64,000 nt of DNA from Sphingobium sp. (GCA_009360885.1 SPEL01000002.1:496001-560000), one strand, 5' to 3'; shown: positions 18,214 to 26,957, counted from the first letter of the stretch. Numbers and translations are program-made. The notes: a model not told the origin generated them from the letters alone.

Positions 18214-19425
18214 TTAACATTTAAGGCGGCCAACCAGACGCTTTGTTCCCAACGCGGCAAAACCCGCCGTCAGCCCCCAAAAGGCCGCCCCCACACCAAA
18301 AAGCGTGATACCCGATGCCGTCGCCGCAAAAGTGATGATGGCCGCGTCGCGCTCCCCCTTATTGGCCAGCATATGCTCCATCGCGCCGGTGAGCGGCACG
18401 ATAAGGGCAAGGCCGGTCAGCGCGGCTATCGCGGCCGATGGCATGGAAATGAACAACCGCACCAGCATCGGCGCAAACAGGGCCAGCAACAGATAGAAAA
18501 AGCCATATATCACCCCGACAACCCATCGCTTTTGTTTATCAGGATGGGCGTCCTCCCCGGTGCAGATCGCCGCTGTAATCGCCGCCAGATTGACCGCATA
18601 AGCCCCTAAAGGTGCCAGCAGCATCGTCGCTAGCCCGGTTCCGGCAATTAACGGGCGCGAGGGCGCAGCATAGCCCGATGTACGCAGCACCACCAGACCC
18701 GGCAGATTTTGCGATACCAATGTCACAAGGAACAAAGGCACTGCAACGCTCGCTATCATTGCCGGATCAAAAACCGGCATCACCAGCTCTATATGCCCCA
18801 ACACTGGTCCGCCGGGGGCCAGCGCCAACTGCCCGCGCAGAAGCAACATCCCAATCCCTGCGGCCAGCACCAGCAACATCGCATAAAGAGGCACCAGTTG
18901 TCGCCCCAGCAGGAATATCGTCAGCAATATTATGACGAACAGCGCGTCGCTTTCCATAGCGCGGAACAAGCCAAGGCAAAAAGGCAAAAGCACCCCGGCC
19001 AGCATGGCCGAAGCCACCGAAGAGGGGATCGCCGCCGCCAGCCTGCCCAGCATCGGCACCACCCCGACCAACAGCATCAGCGCCCCTGCACTGATGAAAA
19101 TCCCAATGGCAATCGGCCAGTTCAGCCCGGATGCGCTCACCGACGCACTGGCCGCCAGCAGCGCCGCGCCGGGGGTTGACCATGCCAGCACCACCGGCAT
19201 ACGCAGCCAGAAGGATAACACCATCCCCAGCCCACCAATGCCGATACATAAGGTGGTGATGGCCGACATAAGCTGGCCATCGCTCGCGCCCAAGGCCTGA
19301 AGCGCCTGCACCAGCAACGCAATAGTCCCACCAAAGCCCACAATCGCCGCGATGAAGGCAGAGGACCATGCAGAGATCATTGATGTAGCAAAGGTTCGGG
19401 AAGAAATCAGACTGGATTTTGGCAT
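18214..19425 (-). CDS. BenE-family benzoate/H+ symporter-like membrane transporter
   Basis: The 403-residue protein has about twelve membrane helices and follows the BenE pattern throughout: an N-terminal SAFIAAIVGFGGTIALLV, then MPVVLAWSTPGAALLA near residue 85, VVPMLGRLAAAIPSSVASAM, and LGAYAVNLAAITAAICTGEDAHPD. BenE of Acinetobacter is associated with benzoate uptake; the substrate here is not shown by sequence. A link with the aromatic genes at 27-38 kb is possible but they are 9 kb away. ATG 19425 starts the conserved region. Confidence 0.85.
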   Translation of the reverse strand: MPKSSLISSRTFATSMISAWSSAFIAAIVGFGGTIALLVQALQALGASDGQLMSAITTLCIGIGGLGMVLSFWLRMPVVLAWSTPGAALLAASASVSASGLNWPIAIGIFISAGALMLLVGVVPMLGRLAAAIPSSVASAMLAGVLLPFCLGLFRAMESDALFVIILLTIFLLGRQLVPLYAMLLVLAAGIGMLLLRGQLALAPGGPVLGHIELVMPVFDPAMIASVAVPLFLVTLVSQNLPGLVVLRTSGYAAPSRPLIAGTGLATMLLAPLGAYAVNLAAITAAICTGEDAHPDKQKRWVVGVIYGFFYLLLALFAPMLVRLFISMPSAAIAALTGLALIVPLTGAMEHMLANKGERDAAIITFAATASGITLFGVGAAFWGLTAGFAALGTKRLVGRLKC

Positions 19426-19789
19426 TATGCCGCCATGCCAGAATAATAAGGGCCATACCAGCCGTGATGAGGAAACCATCCCGCAGGCCACTGCCCGCCA
19501 TAGACGAACGCGATTCCCCTCAGGCTCCGTACATCGGTCCAGTCAATCCAGCCCGATTCATCTGTAAAATGAAGAAGGCCGCCTTCCCCCACAGGAAAGC
19601 GGCCTCGTGATTTCCGCCCCACGGAAATCAGACATGAGGCTGTCCAACATTCAGTATAGGCACCGCCGAAAATCGTGTTTTTCTCTGCCCCGGCGCGCAA
19701 TATATTCAATCATATATGAACACCGGAAGCACAGGAAAATAACATTTGCAGGCCCGCATAAGGTGAATGTCAATCAGCCATAGCAACCA
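19426..19789. other. gap of 364 bases with two adjacent hairpins
   Basis: Between the ompW stop and the BenE-type start no gene is supported. Two inverted repeats are seen: AGGCCGCcTTCC with GGAAaGCGGCCT at 19575-19605, and the perfect GATTTCCG/CGGAAATC hairpin at 19609-19629. The first may terminate the ompW transcript, though no clear T tract follows it. A 94-codon open frame (19425-19709) shows no recognisable protein. Confidence 0.5.
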
Positions 19790-20476
19790 TCAAAAGCGAT
19801 AGCTAATGCCTGCGCTCAGCACCCAAGGGTCAAGCTTGTGACGGGTCGTCAACTGCTCAACGCCATTAGCGTCAAACCAATGGGCGCTGGTGCGCAGGAA
19901 ATAGCGCTTTGCATCAAGCGACAGGCCGAAACCCTGACTGCCCAATGGCACGTCAACACCGGCCTGAATCACCCCGCCGAATTTATCATTAAGGCGGGCT
20001 TTAGTCAGGCCAAGGGTCTTGGTCGTCGCACCAGATTTTTCATCAATGAAGATGAAATAGGACGGACCAGCACCGATATAGGGCTTCACCACGCCCAGAT
20101 CGGCATGATATTTAAGGGTCACAGTTGCCGGCAAAATCTTGGCATCGGCAATCAGTTCCGTGCCGCCCAGCGTACCACGACCATCAACATCATGCTGCGT
20201 CAGGCCCGCAATGGTTTCGACCGAAATATTGGGGGTAACGAAATATTCAATCGCGATAGTCGGCGTAATATTATCATTCGCCTTGCTCTGCGCGCCGGGC
20301 GTAACATTCGCCGTGTCCTTCTTCACGCTCGTAATTTTGCCATCAGGCAATACGGCGGTGCCCAGCAGCTTGAACTGCCATTTGCCCGCTTCCTGTGCCT
20401 GAGCCTGCGCCCCGCCGGATACAGCCATCAGGGCCATTGCTGCCGCGCCGACTGTCCATGCGAATTTGCTATTCAT
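19790..20476 (-). CDS. ompW: OmpW-family outer membrane protein
   Basis: OmpW proteins form small eight-stranded barrels in the outer membrane. The 228-residue product has a cleavable signal (MNSKFAWTVGAAAMALMAV, cut near AQAQ), then WQFKLLGTAVLPDGKI, TPTIAIEYFVTPNISVE, LKYHADLGVVKPYIGAGPSY and a terminal aromatic residue in ISYRF, as in barrel proteins. In E. coli ompW is controlled by FNR. Here it is divergent from hemN, with FNR-like sites between. ATG 20488 is an alternative start. Confidence 0.92.
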   Translation of the reverse strand: MNSKFAWTVGAAAMALMAVSGGAQAQAQEAGKWQFKLLGTAVLPDGKITSVKKDTANVTPGAQSKANDNITPTIAIEYFVTPNISVETIAGLTQHDVDGRGTLGGTELIADAKILPATVTLKYHADLGVVKPYIGAGPSYFIFIDEKSGATTKTLGLTKARLNDKFGGVIQAGVDVPLGSQGFGLSLDAKRYFLRTSAHWFDANGVEQLTTRHKLDPWVLSAGISYRF

Positions 20477-20566
20477 AAAATGCTCCATTCCCTTTTCTGA
20501 CCAGATGGGCGGTTACGCTCTGTCATCTGGTTGATCCGCTTTGACCATAGATTCGCACCTGCAACA

Positions 20567-20602
20567 TTGATCCGGCGCAAATTGCTTTTTGATCTTCCTC
20601 AA
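20567..20602. promoter_or_regulatory. FNR/FixK-type sites between ompW and hemN
   Basis: TTGATCTTCCTCAA (20589-20602) is a perfect TTGA-N6-TCAA site. TTGATCCGGCGCAA (20567-20580) matches with one change (GCAA for TCAA). The perfect site is centred at 20595.5, and a -10-like CATAAA lies at 20625-20630, the geometry of an FNR class II promoter starting near 20637. The second site lies 97 bases before the ompW ATG. The FnrL-like gene at 17.3-18.0 kb is the likely regulator. Confidence 0.75.
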
Positions 20603-20637
20603 GGAACATAAAATTTCCGCATGACATAAACCGGCCT

Positions 20638-21957
20638 ATGTGGACGCATTATCCTGAATTACTGCAACGCCCGGTGCCCCGGTACACCAGCTATCCCACC
20701 GCCGCTGATTTCACGGATCAGGTTGGGGCGCAGCGTTATGTGCAGGCGCTGGACGCGATAGAGGACGGAACACCCCTGTCGCTTTATGTACACATCCCCT
20801 TTTGCGAGGAAATCTGTTGGTATTGCGGATGCAACACCGCTCGTTCCAACAAACGATCGCGCCTGTCAGCCTATCTTGATTCGCTACATGAGGAAATTGC
20901 GCTCGCCGCCCATCATCTGGCGGGCAGAGGCCGGGTGCAGCGCATTTCCTTTGGCGGGGGCAGCCCCAATGCCATCGAACCGCTGGATTTCGTGCGGCTG
21001 GTGGGTGACATCATCATTGCTTTTCAGGCCGAAGATCCGCTGATTTCGGTTGAGATTGACCCCCGACAGGTCGCGGATGACTGGATCAGCGTGCTGCGCA
21101 GTGCGCGGGTGCGCTATGCCAGCATGGGCGTGCAGACATTTGATCCGCTGGTGCAAGAGGCCATTGGCCGGGTGCAACCCTATGAGGATGTCCTCTCCCT
21201 CACCCATAAATTGCGCGATGCTGGCGTTTCCTCAATTAATTTTGACCTGATGTATGGCCTGCCGCATCAGGACCAACATTTGCTGATGGAAACGCTGGAA
21301 CAAACCGTCAGCCTGTCGCCGGACCGTATTGCCCTTTTTGGTTATGCGCATATGCCGCACATCATTCCCCGGCAGCGCCGCATTGATACTGCCGCTCTGC
21401 CCGGTGAGGCAGTGCGTTTCGCGATGGCGGCAACCGGGCATGATTTTCTGGTGGAGCAAGGCTATCAGCCCATTGGTTTTGACCATTTCGCAAAGCCCGA
21501 TGACCCGCTGGCCATAGCCGCCCGCGAAGGACGGCTGCACCGTAATTTTCAGGGCTTTACCGATGATGAGAGCGAGCATCTCATCGGCTTTGGTGCTTCC
21601 GCCATCAGTCAGCTTCCCGGCCTCTATGCGCAAAATGCCAAAAATGCGGGCGTCTATCGCGCAGCCGTAGCGGAAGGCCACTTTCCTATTGAACGTGGGG
21701 TGGAGCGCGATAGCGAAAGCCGCCGCCACGGTACACTCATCAATGATATATTATGCCACGGCAAAGCGCCGCTTCCCCACCGCCTTACGCAGGAACAAAG
21801 CGAAACGCTGGAGGAATTTGTGCAGCGCGGGTTGGTGACAACCGGCGCGGGTCAGGTGCATCTGCGTCCGGCGGCTGCGCCCTATGCGCGCACCATCGCC
21901 GCCATTTTTGACCCCCGCATGGCGGGCAGAATCGGCAGCTTCAGCGCCCCGGTATAA
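20638..21957 (+). CDS. hemN: oxygen-independent coproporphyrinogen III oxidase HemN
   Basis: HemN is a radical SAM enzyme that decarboxylates coproporphyrinogen III to protoporphyrinogen IX without oxygen. The cluster motif is HIPFCEEICWYCGCN near residue 57 (CxxxCxxC plus the extra cysteine). Other landmarks are RISFGGGSPNAI, SVEIDPRQV, YASMGVQTFDPLVQEAIGRV and FDLMYGLPHQ. The 439-residue length and the N-terminal RPVPRYTSYPTA are typical of true HemN rather than HemW. A perfect FNR-type site just upstream suggests induction at low oxygen. Confidence 0.95.
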   Translation: MWTHYPELLQRPVPRYTSYPTAADFTDQVGAQRYVQALDAIEDGTPLSLYVHIPFCEEICWYCGCNTARSNKRSRLSAYLDSLHEEIALAAHHLAGRGRVQRISFGGGSPNAIEPLDFVRLVGDIIIAFQAEDPLISVEIDPRQVADDWISVLRSARVRYASMGVQTFDPLVQEAIGRVQPYEDVLSLTHKLRDAGVSSINFDLMYGLPHQDQHLLMETLEQTVSLSPDRIALFGYAHMPHIIPRQRRIDTAALPGEAVRFAMAATGHDFLVEQGYQPIGFDHFAKPDDPLAIAAREGRLHRNFQGFTDDESEHLIGFGASAISQLPGLYAQNAKNAGVYRAAVAEGHFPIERGVERDSESRRHGTLINDILCHGKAPLPHRLTQEQSETLEEFVQRGLVTTGAGQVHLRPAAAPYARTIAAIFDPRMAGRIGSFSAPV

Positions 21958-22010
21958 GGGGCAAGCAGGCAGAGACCTCCACCAGCCTGGTGGCGCAGCC
22001 CGGTTTGAAT

Positions 22011-22451
22011 TCAGAGTGTTTCACCCGTTCGCTTGCGCCAGTTCAATCCATGCCCTGCCAGCAGAAGCAGACTGCCCACCACAGTCAGGCCGGTTTCGGC
22101 TATCTCGCTGATACCGGGCACCAACGCCCCCGCAAGTAAGATAATACCCGCCATTCCGCATAAAGCAGGCGTCAGCGCATGATGGCGGCGATAGCCCAAC
22201 ATGAATGCCGCCAGGGCCGATGGAACGATGAAGGCAAAGGCCGCGATGTGAAAGGATTCGGAAAGAAACCACAAGCCCAAGATCCCCGGCAACAGAAGCA
22301 GCAACGGCAAAGCCAGACAATGCACCAGACAAAGAATGGAAGCAGATGCCGCAGCCGCCTCTATCGCATGGGTGCCTTTTTGAGAGGCAGAATGCTGAAC
22401 GCCTGATCTGGAGAGATTTGACCGCATCATGGGCCCTCGTGCCTGTTTCAT
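22011..22451 (-). CDS. MerC-domain membrane protein
   Basis: The 146-residue protein has four hydrophobic segments. The first contains SILCLVHCLALPLLLLLP, where the CxxxC pair is the MerC signature, and the second ESFHIAAFAF. MerC proteins of mercury operons move Hg(II) across the inner membrane; chromosomal copies without other mer genes, as here, may handle other metals. It is divergent from a ZnuD-type receptor with 80 bases between the starts. This suggests shared metal control, which is inference. An ATG at 22427 is also possible. Confidence 0.8.
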   Translation of the reverse strand: MKQARGPMMRSNLSRSGVQHSASQKGTHAIEAAAASASILCLVHCLALPLLLLLPGILGLWFLSESFHIAAFAFIVPSALAAFMLGYRRHHALTPALCGMAGIILLAGALVPGISEIAETGLTVVGSLLLLAGHGLNWRKRTGETL

Positions 22452-22475
22452 TTTCTCTAAACAACCTTCTTGTGT

Positions 22476-22489
22476 AATGTTGTATCATT
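22476..22489. promoter_or_regulatory. candidate metal-regulator (Zur-like) operator
   Basis: AATG-TTGTAT-CATT is a dyad in the short region between the divergent MerC-like gene and the ZnuD-like receptor gene. It partly resembles the AT-rich dyads of alphaproteobacterial Zur boxes (AATGTTATA-type). Assignment rests on this resemblance and on the downstream gene type only. Confidence 0.35.
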
Positions 22490-22531
22490 TCATATAGAAG
22501 CAATTGTTCAGATATGAAAAGGGTTTGCACA

Positions 22532-24574
22532 ATGAATTTTCGTCCTCTGCTGTTTTCTTCGGCCTGCCTATCTGCCCTGACGATCAACGCAGCACCGGCA
22601 TTGGCGGCCAAAGATGATGGCGCGCCAGACATTATCGTCACCGCCTCTGCTTTGGGGCGCAGCGCTAATGAAATGTCCACCCCGGTCGTGGCGCTGACGG
22701 GCGAAGAGCTGATCCATCGCCGTCAGGCAACTCTGGGGGATACCCTTGCAGGCCAGCCGGGCATATCTTTCGATAATTTCGGGGGCGGTGCCAGCCGCCC
22801 TGTCATTCGCGGGCAAACGTCGCCGCGTGTTCAGGCGCTCTCCGATGGCTCCAACATACAGGATGCATCCGCCATCTCGCCCGATCATGCGGTTGTCACA
22901 GAACCCTTGCTGCTACGCGGTATTGAGGTACTGCGTGGCCCCGCAGCCTTGCTTTACGGTGGTGGTGCCATTGGCGGGGCAATCAACCTTCTCGATAATA
23001 AAGTGCCAACGTCTATGCCCGCAAACGGCATAGAAGGCGTCGCCGAAGGGCGCCTTGGCACGGCGGACGATGAGCGGTCGCTGGTCGGCGGGTTGACCGT
23101 TGGCATTGGGTCTTCGCTCGCCTTCCATGTCGAAGGTGTCCACCGCAGCAGCGATGACTATCGGGTGCCATCCAAATTTGGTGAAAAGCATGTTGATGGC
23201 AGCTATAATGACACCTCTTCCTTCAGCGCAGGCGCGTCATGGATTGGCGAGCGCGGCTATCTGGGTGCGGCTTACACCCGCCAGCGCAGTGAATATGGCT
23301 TGCCCGGCCATAGCCATGAATATGAGGCCTGCCACCCGCATGGCAATTCCATCCATTGCGGTTCCCATAGCGATGAAGGTGAAGATCACGACCATGACCA
23401 TGATCATGAGCAGGAAGAAGTGCCGTTCGTAAAAATGCGCAGCGAACGCTATGACCTGCGTAGCGAATATGTAGATCCCCTTCCCGGCTTTGAGAAAATG
23501 CGGTTCCGCATGTCTTATACTGATTATGAGCATGACGAAATTGAGGACGGCGCGGTTGGTACAACCTTCATTAACAAGGCGCATGATCTGCGCTTTGAGC
23601 TAACACATAAACCCTTCATGGGCCTCACGGGCCTTATCGGTGTGCAATATTCGGATAGCAAATTCCGATCTGTGGGTGATGAAGCATCCATCCCCCAAAA
23701 TGAAACCAGCAACACCGCCCTATTCCTGATGGAAAGTGCGCAGCTTGGTGCCGTACGGCTGGAACTGGCCGCCCGTCATGAATGGCAAACCATCGAAACC
23801 ACGCTCGATCGCGAAGCAACACACCGACCTTTCTCCATCTCTGGTGCGGCGATCTGGGATATTGGCAGTGATTATTCACTGGCGCTGCACCTTGCCCGGT
23901 CACAGCGCGCGCCCCATGCACAGGAACTTTATTCCCGCGGGGTTCATCTCGCCACCAACACCTATGAACTGGGCACCGCTACTCTGGGCAAGGAAACTGC
24001 AAAATCAGTAGACCTGACCTTCCGCAAAAAGGCCGGGGACACGACATTCACCCTTGGCGCATATCATCAGGATTTTGATGATTATATCTTTGCCGACACG
24101 TTGGACCAGTATGAGGATTTCCGCCTCATCCGCTATACCGCAGCAGATGCGCGCTTCACCGGCGTAGACGGCGAAATTCACCATCATTTCTCCCCCGCTT
24201 TTGGGATGTCGATCTTTGGTGATTATGTCCGGGCAAAGCTGAAGGATGGGCTGGGTAATTTGCCGCGTATCCCATCTGGGCGTCTGGGCACCCGCGCCGA
24301 AGGCAACTGGGCCGGATTCTCTGCTGATGTCGAATATTATCATATGTTCGATCAGGACAAAATCGCGGCTTATGAAACTTCTACCAATGGTTATGATATG
24401 CTGAACGCGACGATTTCTTATAAGCTGGATGTCGCCCCGAAAAAAAATGTAGAGCTTTATGTGCGCGGCACCAATTTGACGAATGAGCTGGCGTTCAACC
24501 ATGCCTCTTTCATCAAAAACGCATCGCCGCTGCGGGGGCGGAACATCACGTTCGGGCTACGGACCAGCTTTTAA
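22532..24574 (+). CDS. TonB-dependent receptor, ZnuD-like (zinc)
   Basis: The product is a 680-residue outer membrane receptor. A signal peptide ends near ALAAK. The plug domain begins DIIVTASALGRSANEMSTPV and has RPVIRGQTSPRVQALSDG and LRGIEVLRGPAALLYGGGAIGG. The barrel ends in GRNITFGLRTSF with terminal Phe. An extracellular-type loop near residues 265-300 is rich in His, Asp and Glu (HEYEACHPHGNS and a run of HD repeats). This is a hallmark of ZnuD, the zinc receptor of Neisseria and Acinetobacter. Zinc as substrate is inferred. ATG 22532 follows an AAAAGGG site. Confidence 0.85.
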   Translation: MNFRPLLFSSACLSALTINAAPALAAKDDGAPDIIVTASALGRSANEMSTPVVALTGEELIHRRQATLGDTLAGQPGISFDNFGGGASRPVIRGQTSPRVQALSDGSNIQDASAISPDHAVVTEPLLLRGIEVLRGPAALLYGGGAIGGAINLLDNKVPTSMPANGIEGVAEGRLGTADDERSLVGGLTVGIGSSLAFHVEGVHRSSDDYRVPSKFGEKHVDGSYNDTSSFSAGASWIGERGYLGAAYTRQRSEYGLPGHSHEYEACHPHGNSIHCGSHSDEGEDHDHDHDHEQEEVPFVKMRSERYDLRSEYVDPLPGFEKMRFRMSYTDYEHDEIEDGAVGTTFINKAHDLRFELTHKPFMGLTGLIGVQYSDSKFRSVGDEASIPQNETSNTALFLMESAQLGAVRLELAARHEWQTIETTLDREATHRPFSISGAAIWDIGSDYSLALHLARSQRAPHAQELYSRGVHLATNTYELGTATLGKETAKSVDLTFRKKAGDTTFTLGAYHQDFDDYIFADTLDQYEDFRLIRYTAADARFTGVDGEIHHHFSPAFGMSIFGDYVRAKLKDGLGNLPRIPSGRLGTRAEGNWAGFSADVEYYHMFDQDKIAAYETSTNGYDMLNATISYKLDVAPKKNVELYVRGTNLTNELAFNHASFIKNASPLRGRNITFGLRTSF

Positions 24575-24602
24575 GAAGCGAGCCCCGCCCCCTCATCCTC
24601 TT

Positions 24603-24640
24603 AAGAAGGCCGCATATGCGCATTGCACTGCGGCCTTCTT
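24603..24640. terminator. terminator after the ZnuD-like gene
   Basis: A perfect twelve-pair stem (AAGAAGGCCGCA with TGCGGCCTTCTT) and a 14-base loop begin 28 bases after the receptor stop. No long T tract follows, but the stem ends in TTCTT. Confidence 0.7.
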
Positions 24641-24668
24641 CCAATTCCAAAGTCCTGCCCCTGCTTCA

Positions 24669-24851
24669 TTACGCTTTAGATGATGCCCCGCATCCTTCCG
24701 GGCAAGGATCACCCATAACCTCTAAATGGCGGATGAGCCCATCTCCTTCGAGACGGAGCAGAGTCACACTTTCTTTGCGCAGCAAGCGTTGCCCCAGCCA
24801 GTTGCCGCCTCGCTTCAGCCTACCCCAATATCCGGCTCGTTCTTCCGTCAT
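24669..24851 (-). CDS. small hypothetical protein, CPEGC near the C-terminus
   Basis: This open frame of 60 residues has a basic N-terminal half (ERAGYWGRLKRGGNWLGQRLL) and an EVMGDPCPEGCGASS C-terminus with a CxxxC pair. A GGAGG-like site (AATGGAGGC) lies before the ATG near 24851. A longer frame to 24935 adds a second CxxC-like pair, CSFC. No family is recognised. It sits alone between two rightward genes in a gap of 430 bases, and the good ribosome binding site is the main support. Confidence 0.4.
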   Translation of the reverse strand: MTEERAGYWGRLKRGGNWLGQRLLRKESVTLLRLEGDGLIRHLEVMGDPCPEGCGASSKA

Positions 24852-25007
24852 AGCGCCTCCATTCCCAACTTGTTTAGTTGAGAACCAACAAAAAGAGCAA
24901 ACAAGTTTTCCTTCATCTGTTTTTAGTAGCAGCATTGCTATAGGCTGCCGGTGGGCAGAAGGGGCTTCCCCTCTTTCCGCATGGCATGAAGGGGCAGGCC
25001 AGGGGCG

Positions 25008-25985
25008 ATGACGGCAGTTTACATCACCATTGACACCGAATATTCGGCAGGAATGGCCCTGCGTGAGGGAGCCGCTTGCCGCGCCGCCAATTTTGCGGGC
25101 TCAATCGCCGGACACAGCGAAAAAGGCGATGCGGGCATATTCTATCAGATGGATAGTTTTGACCGCTACGGGTTAAAGGCTGTTTTCTTTGTCGATCCCA
25201 TGCCTGCCTTGCTGTGGGGCACAGAGGCCATTGCCGATATTGTGCAGCCCATCATAAAACGCGGCCATGATGTGCAGCTTCATTTACATACCGAATGGCT
25301 GGCGCTCGCGGGGGAGAAAAACCCATTAGGTGACCGTCAGGGCCATAATATACGCGATTTCAGCTATGATGAGCAGCTTTTCCTGCTGAATCTGGCCCGG
25401 TCCCTGCTGATGGAGGCAGGTGCGCCCAGCCCCATTGCCTTTCGTGCCGGCAATTATGGTGCCAATGACGATACGCTGCGCGCGCTGGCGCAATTGGGTA
25501 TCCGTTATGACAGCAGCCATTGCCCCGGCATTGCTGGCGGATATTGCGACATTTCCCTCAGCCCCGCACAGCGCCTGCCAATCGAACATTGCGGCATAAT
25601 AGAAATGCCCGTCGCGTCTATCGCAGCGCGGGGCGGAAGACAGCGCCATGCCCAGATCACGGCCCTCTCCGCCGGGGAAATGCTCGCCGCCATCCGCCAT
25701 GCACGGGATGAGGGCTTGAGCAGCTTCTCGCTCGTCTCTCACAGCTTTGAACTCATGAGCCGGGACCGCAAACACATCAACCATATACTGCGCCGCCGCT
25801 TTGAGCATTTTTGCGCTGGGCTGGCCGCTATGAAAGGCGTCAGCAGCGCCACTTATGCTGCCAACCCGCCAGACTTGCCTCGCCCAGACCAGACAACACC
25901 ATTATTACCGCACAGCCCGCTGCGCACCGCATGGCGCATGGGCGAGCAAATGCTGGGCAATTTTCTATACAGGACAAAATCGTGA
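25008..25985 (+). CDS. polysaccharide deacetylase (NodB-fold) family protein
   Basis: The 325-residue cytosolic-looking protein has no signal peptide. NodB-fold landmarks are ITIDTEYSAG near the N-terminus (acid residues), HDVQLHLHTEWL near residue 88 (the metal-binding histidines) and PIAFRAGNYGANDDTLRAL near 143. Family enzymes remove N-acetyl groups from amino sugars in glycans. An AGGGGCG site precedes ATG 25008. The stop overlaps the GTG of the next gene by 4 bases, so the two proteins are probably made together and act in one envelope-polysaccharide step. The substrate is unknown. Confidence 0.82.
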   Translation: MTAVYITIDTEYSAGMALREGAACRAANFAGSIAGHSEKGDAGIFYQMDSFDRYGLKAVFFVDPMPALLWGTEAIADIVQPIIKRGHDVQLHLHTEWLALAGEKNPLGDRQGHNIRDFSYDEQLFLLNLARSLLMEAGAPSPIAFRAGNYGANDDTLRALAQLGIRYDSSHCPGIAGGYCDISLSPAQRLPIEHCGIIEMPVASIAARGGRQRHAQITALSAGEMLAAIRHARDEGLSSFSLVSHSFELMSRDRKHINHILRRRFEHFCAGLAAMKGVSSATYAANPPDLPRPDQTTPLLPHSPLRTAWRMGEQMLGNFLYRTKS

Positions 25986-26917
25986 CCATCAGCATCAGGG
26001 AAAATGTGAAATTCGTGATCGGGTCACGAAAAATCCTGTCGGTGCCGCGCCAGCTTATTCCCATCCATTTCTCTCTGGAGCAGTTGATCGGCAATCAGCC
26101 CGTCAGCTTGCCGGACGGCAAGGGAGCGCCGGCTGAGGCACAAGGCTACCGTATCCGGTCCGCCCCGCAAGACCAGTATGACACCATTTTGGGGCATTAT
26201 CCCGGCTATATAGTCGGCGGATATCAGGCCTATAACCGTTATTACATCGACATGTCCGGGGATTTTGACGCCTATATGGCGCGCTTTTCGGGCAAGACGC
26301 GCTCTACATTGAAACGCAAGCGGCGCAAGCTGGCGGATATGAATGGCGGAACGCTGGACCTGCGCGCTTATCATGGTGCGGATGCCATGCCGGAGTTTCT
26401 TGCGCTGGCTACCCCCCTTTCCCGCAGGACATACCAAACGCGCTTGCTGGATGCAGGCCTGCCCGAAGGAGAGGCGGCAGCGGCGCAGATGCTTGATCTT
26501 GCAGGGCGCAATCAATCCCGCGCATGGCTGCTATTTCTGAATGGTGAGGCCATCAGCTATCTGTATCTGACGATCAAAGACGACATATTATCCTATGATT
26601 TTCTGGGATATGCGCCGGAAAGCGCCCATCTCTCCCCCGGCACAGTCCTACAGATGGATGCGCTGGAAGAGCTATTTGCCGAAGGCCGCTTTCGCTATTT
26701 CGATTTTACCGAAGGCGAAGGTTCGCATAAAAAAATGTTCGGCACGGACAATATCCCGTCCTGTTCCTTCTTCCTGCTGAAACCGGATATAGGTAACCGC
26801 CTGCTGATGGGTGGGGTCAATGCGTTTGATGGCGCAGTCGCAGGCGTCAAAAAGCTGGCAGAGAAAAGCGGGGTGCTGGCCCATGCCCGCAAAATGCTGC
26901 GTGGTAAAGGACAGTAA
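25982..26917 (+). CDS. FemAB/BioF2-like acetyltransferase (GNAT superfamily)
   Basis: The 311-residue product is read from a GTG that overlaps the deacetylase stop (GTGA). The N-terminal part has YRIRSAPQDQYDTILGHYP. The middle has FSGKTRSTLKRKRRKLAD, the basic stretch common in FemAB-like acyltransferases. The C-terminal GNAT half has AWLLFLNGEAISYLYL and YDFLGYAPESAHLSPGTVL, then FDFTEGEGSHKKMFG. This architecture is frequent next to polysaccharide deacetylases in exopolysaccharide gene sets. Which acyl or amino-acyl group is transferred is not known. The open frame extends upstream to 25811 but there only overlaps the deacetylase. Confidence 0.78.
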   Translation: MTISIRENVKFVIGSRKILSVPRQLIPIHFSLEQLIGNQPVSLPDGKGAPAEAQGYRIRSAPQDQYDTILGHYPGYIVGGYQAYNRYYIDMSGDFDAYMARFSGKTRSTLKRKRRKLADMNGGTLDLRAYHGADAMPEFLALATPLSRRTYQTRLLDAGLPEGEAAAAQMLDLAGRNQSRAWLLFLNGEAISYLYLTIKDDILSYDFLGYAPESAHLSPGTVLQMDALEELFAEGRFRYFDFTEGEGSHKKMFGTDNIPSCSFFLLKPDIGNRLLMGGVNAFDGAVAGVKKLAEKSGVLAHARKMLRGKGQ

Positions 26918-26957
26918 ACACGGCCCAGAAGCAACGAGGCCACCGCCCGCATCATCA

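Noticed and set aside
18214..19425. BenE-like transporter as the uptake system of the lig/pob island
   Set aside because: It is 9 kb away, beside ompW and far from the aromatic regulators. The link is only a possibility and was not claimed.
19425..19709. 94-codon leftward frame in the ompW/BenE gap
   Set aside because: It reads through two hairpins, has no family resemblance and would run into the BenE-type start.
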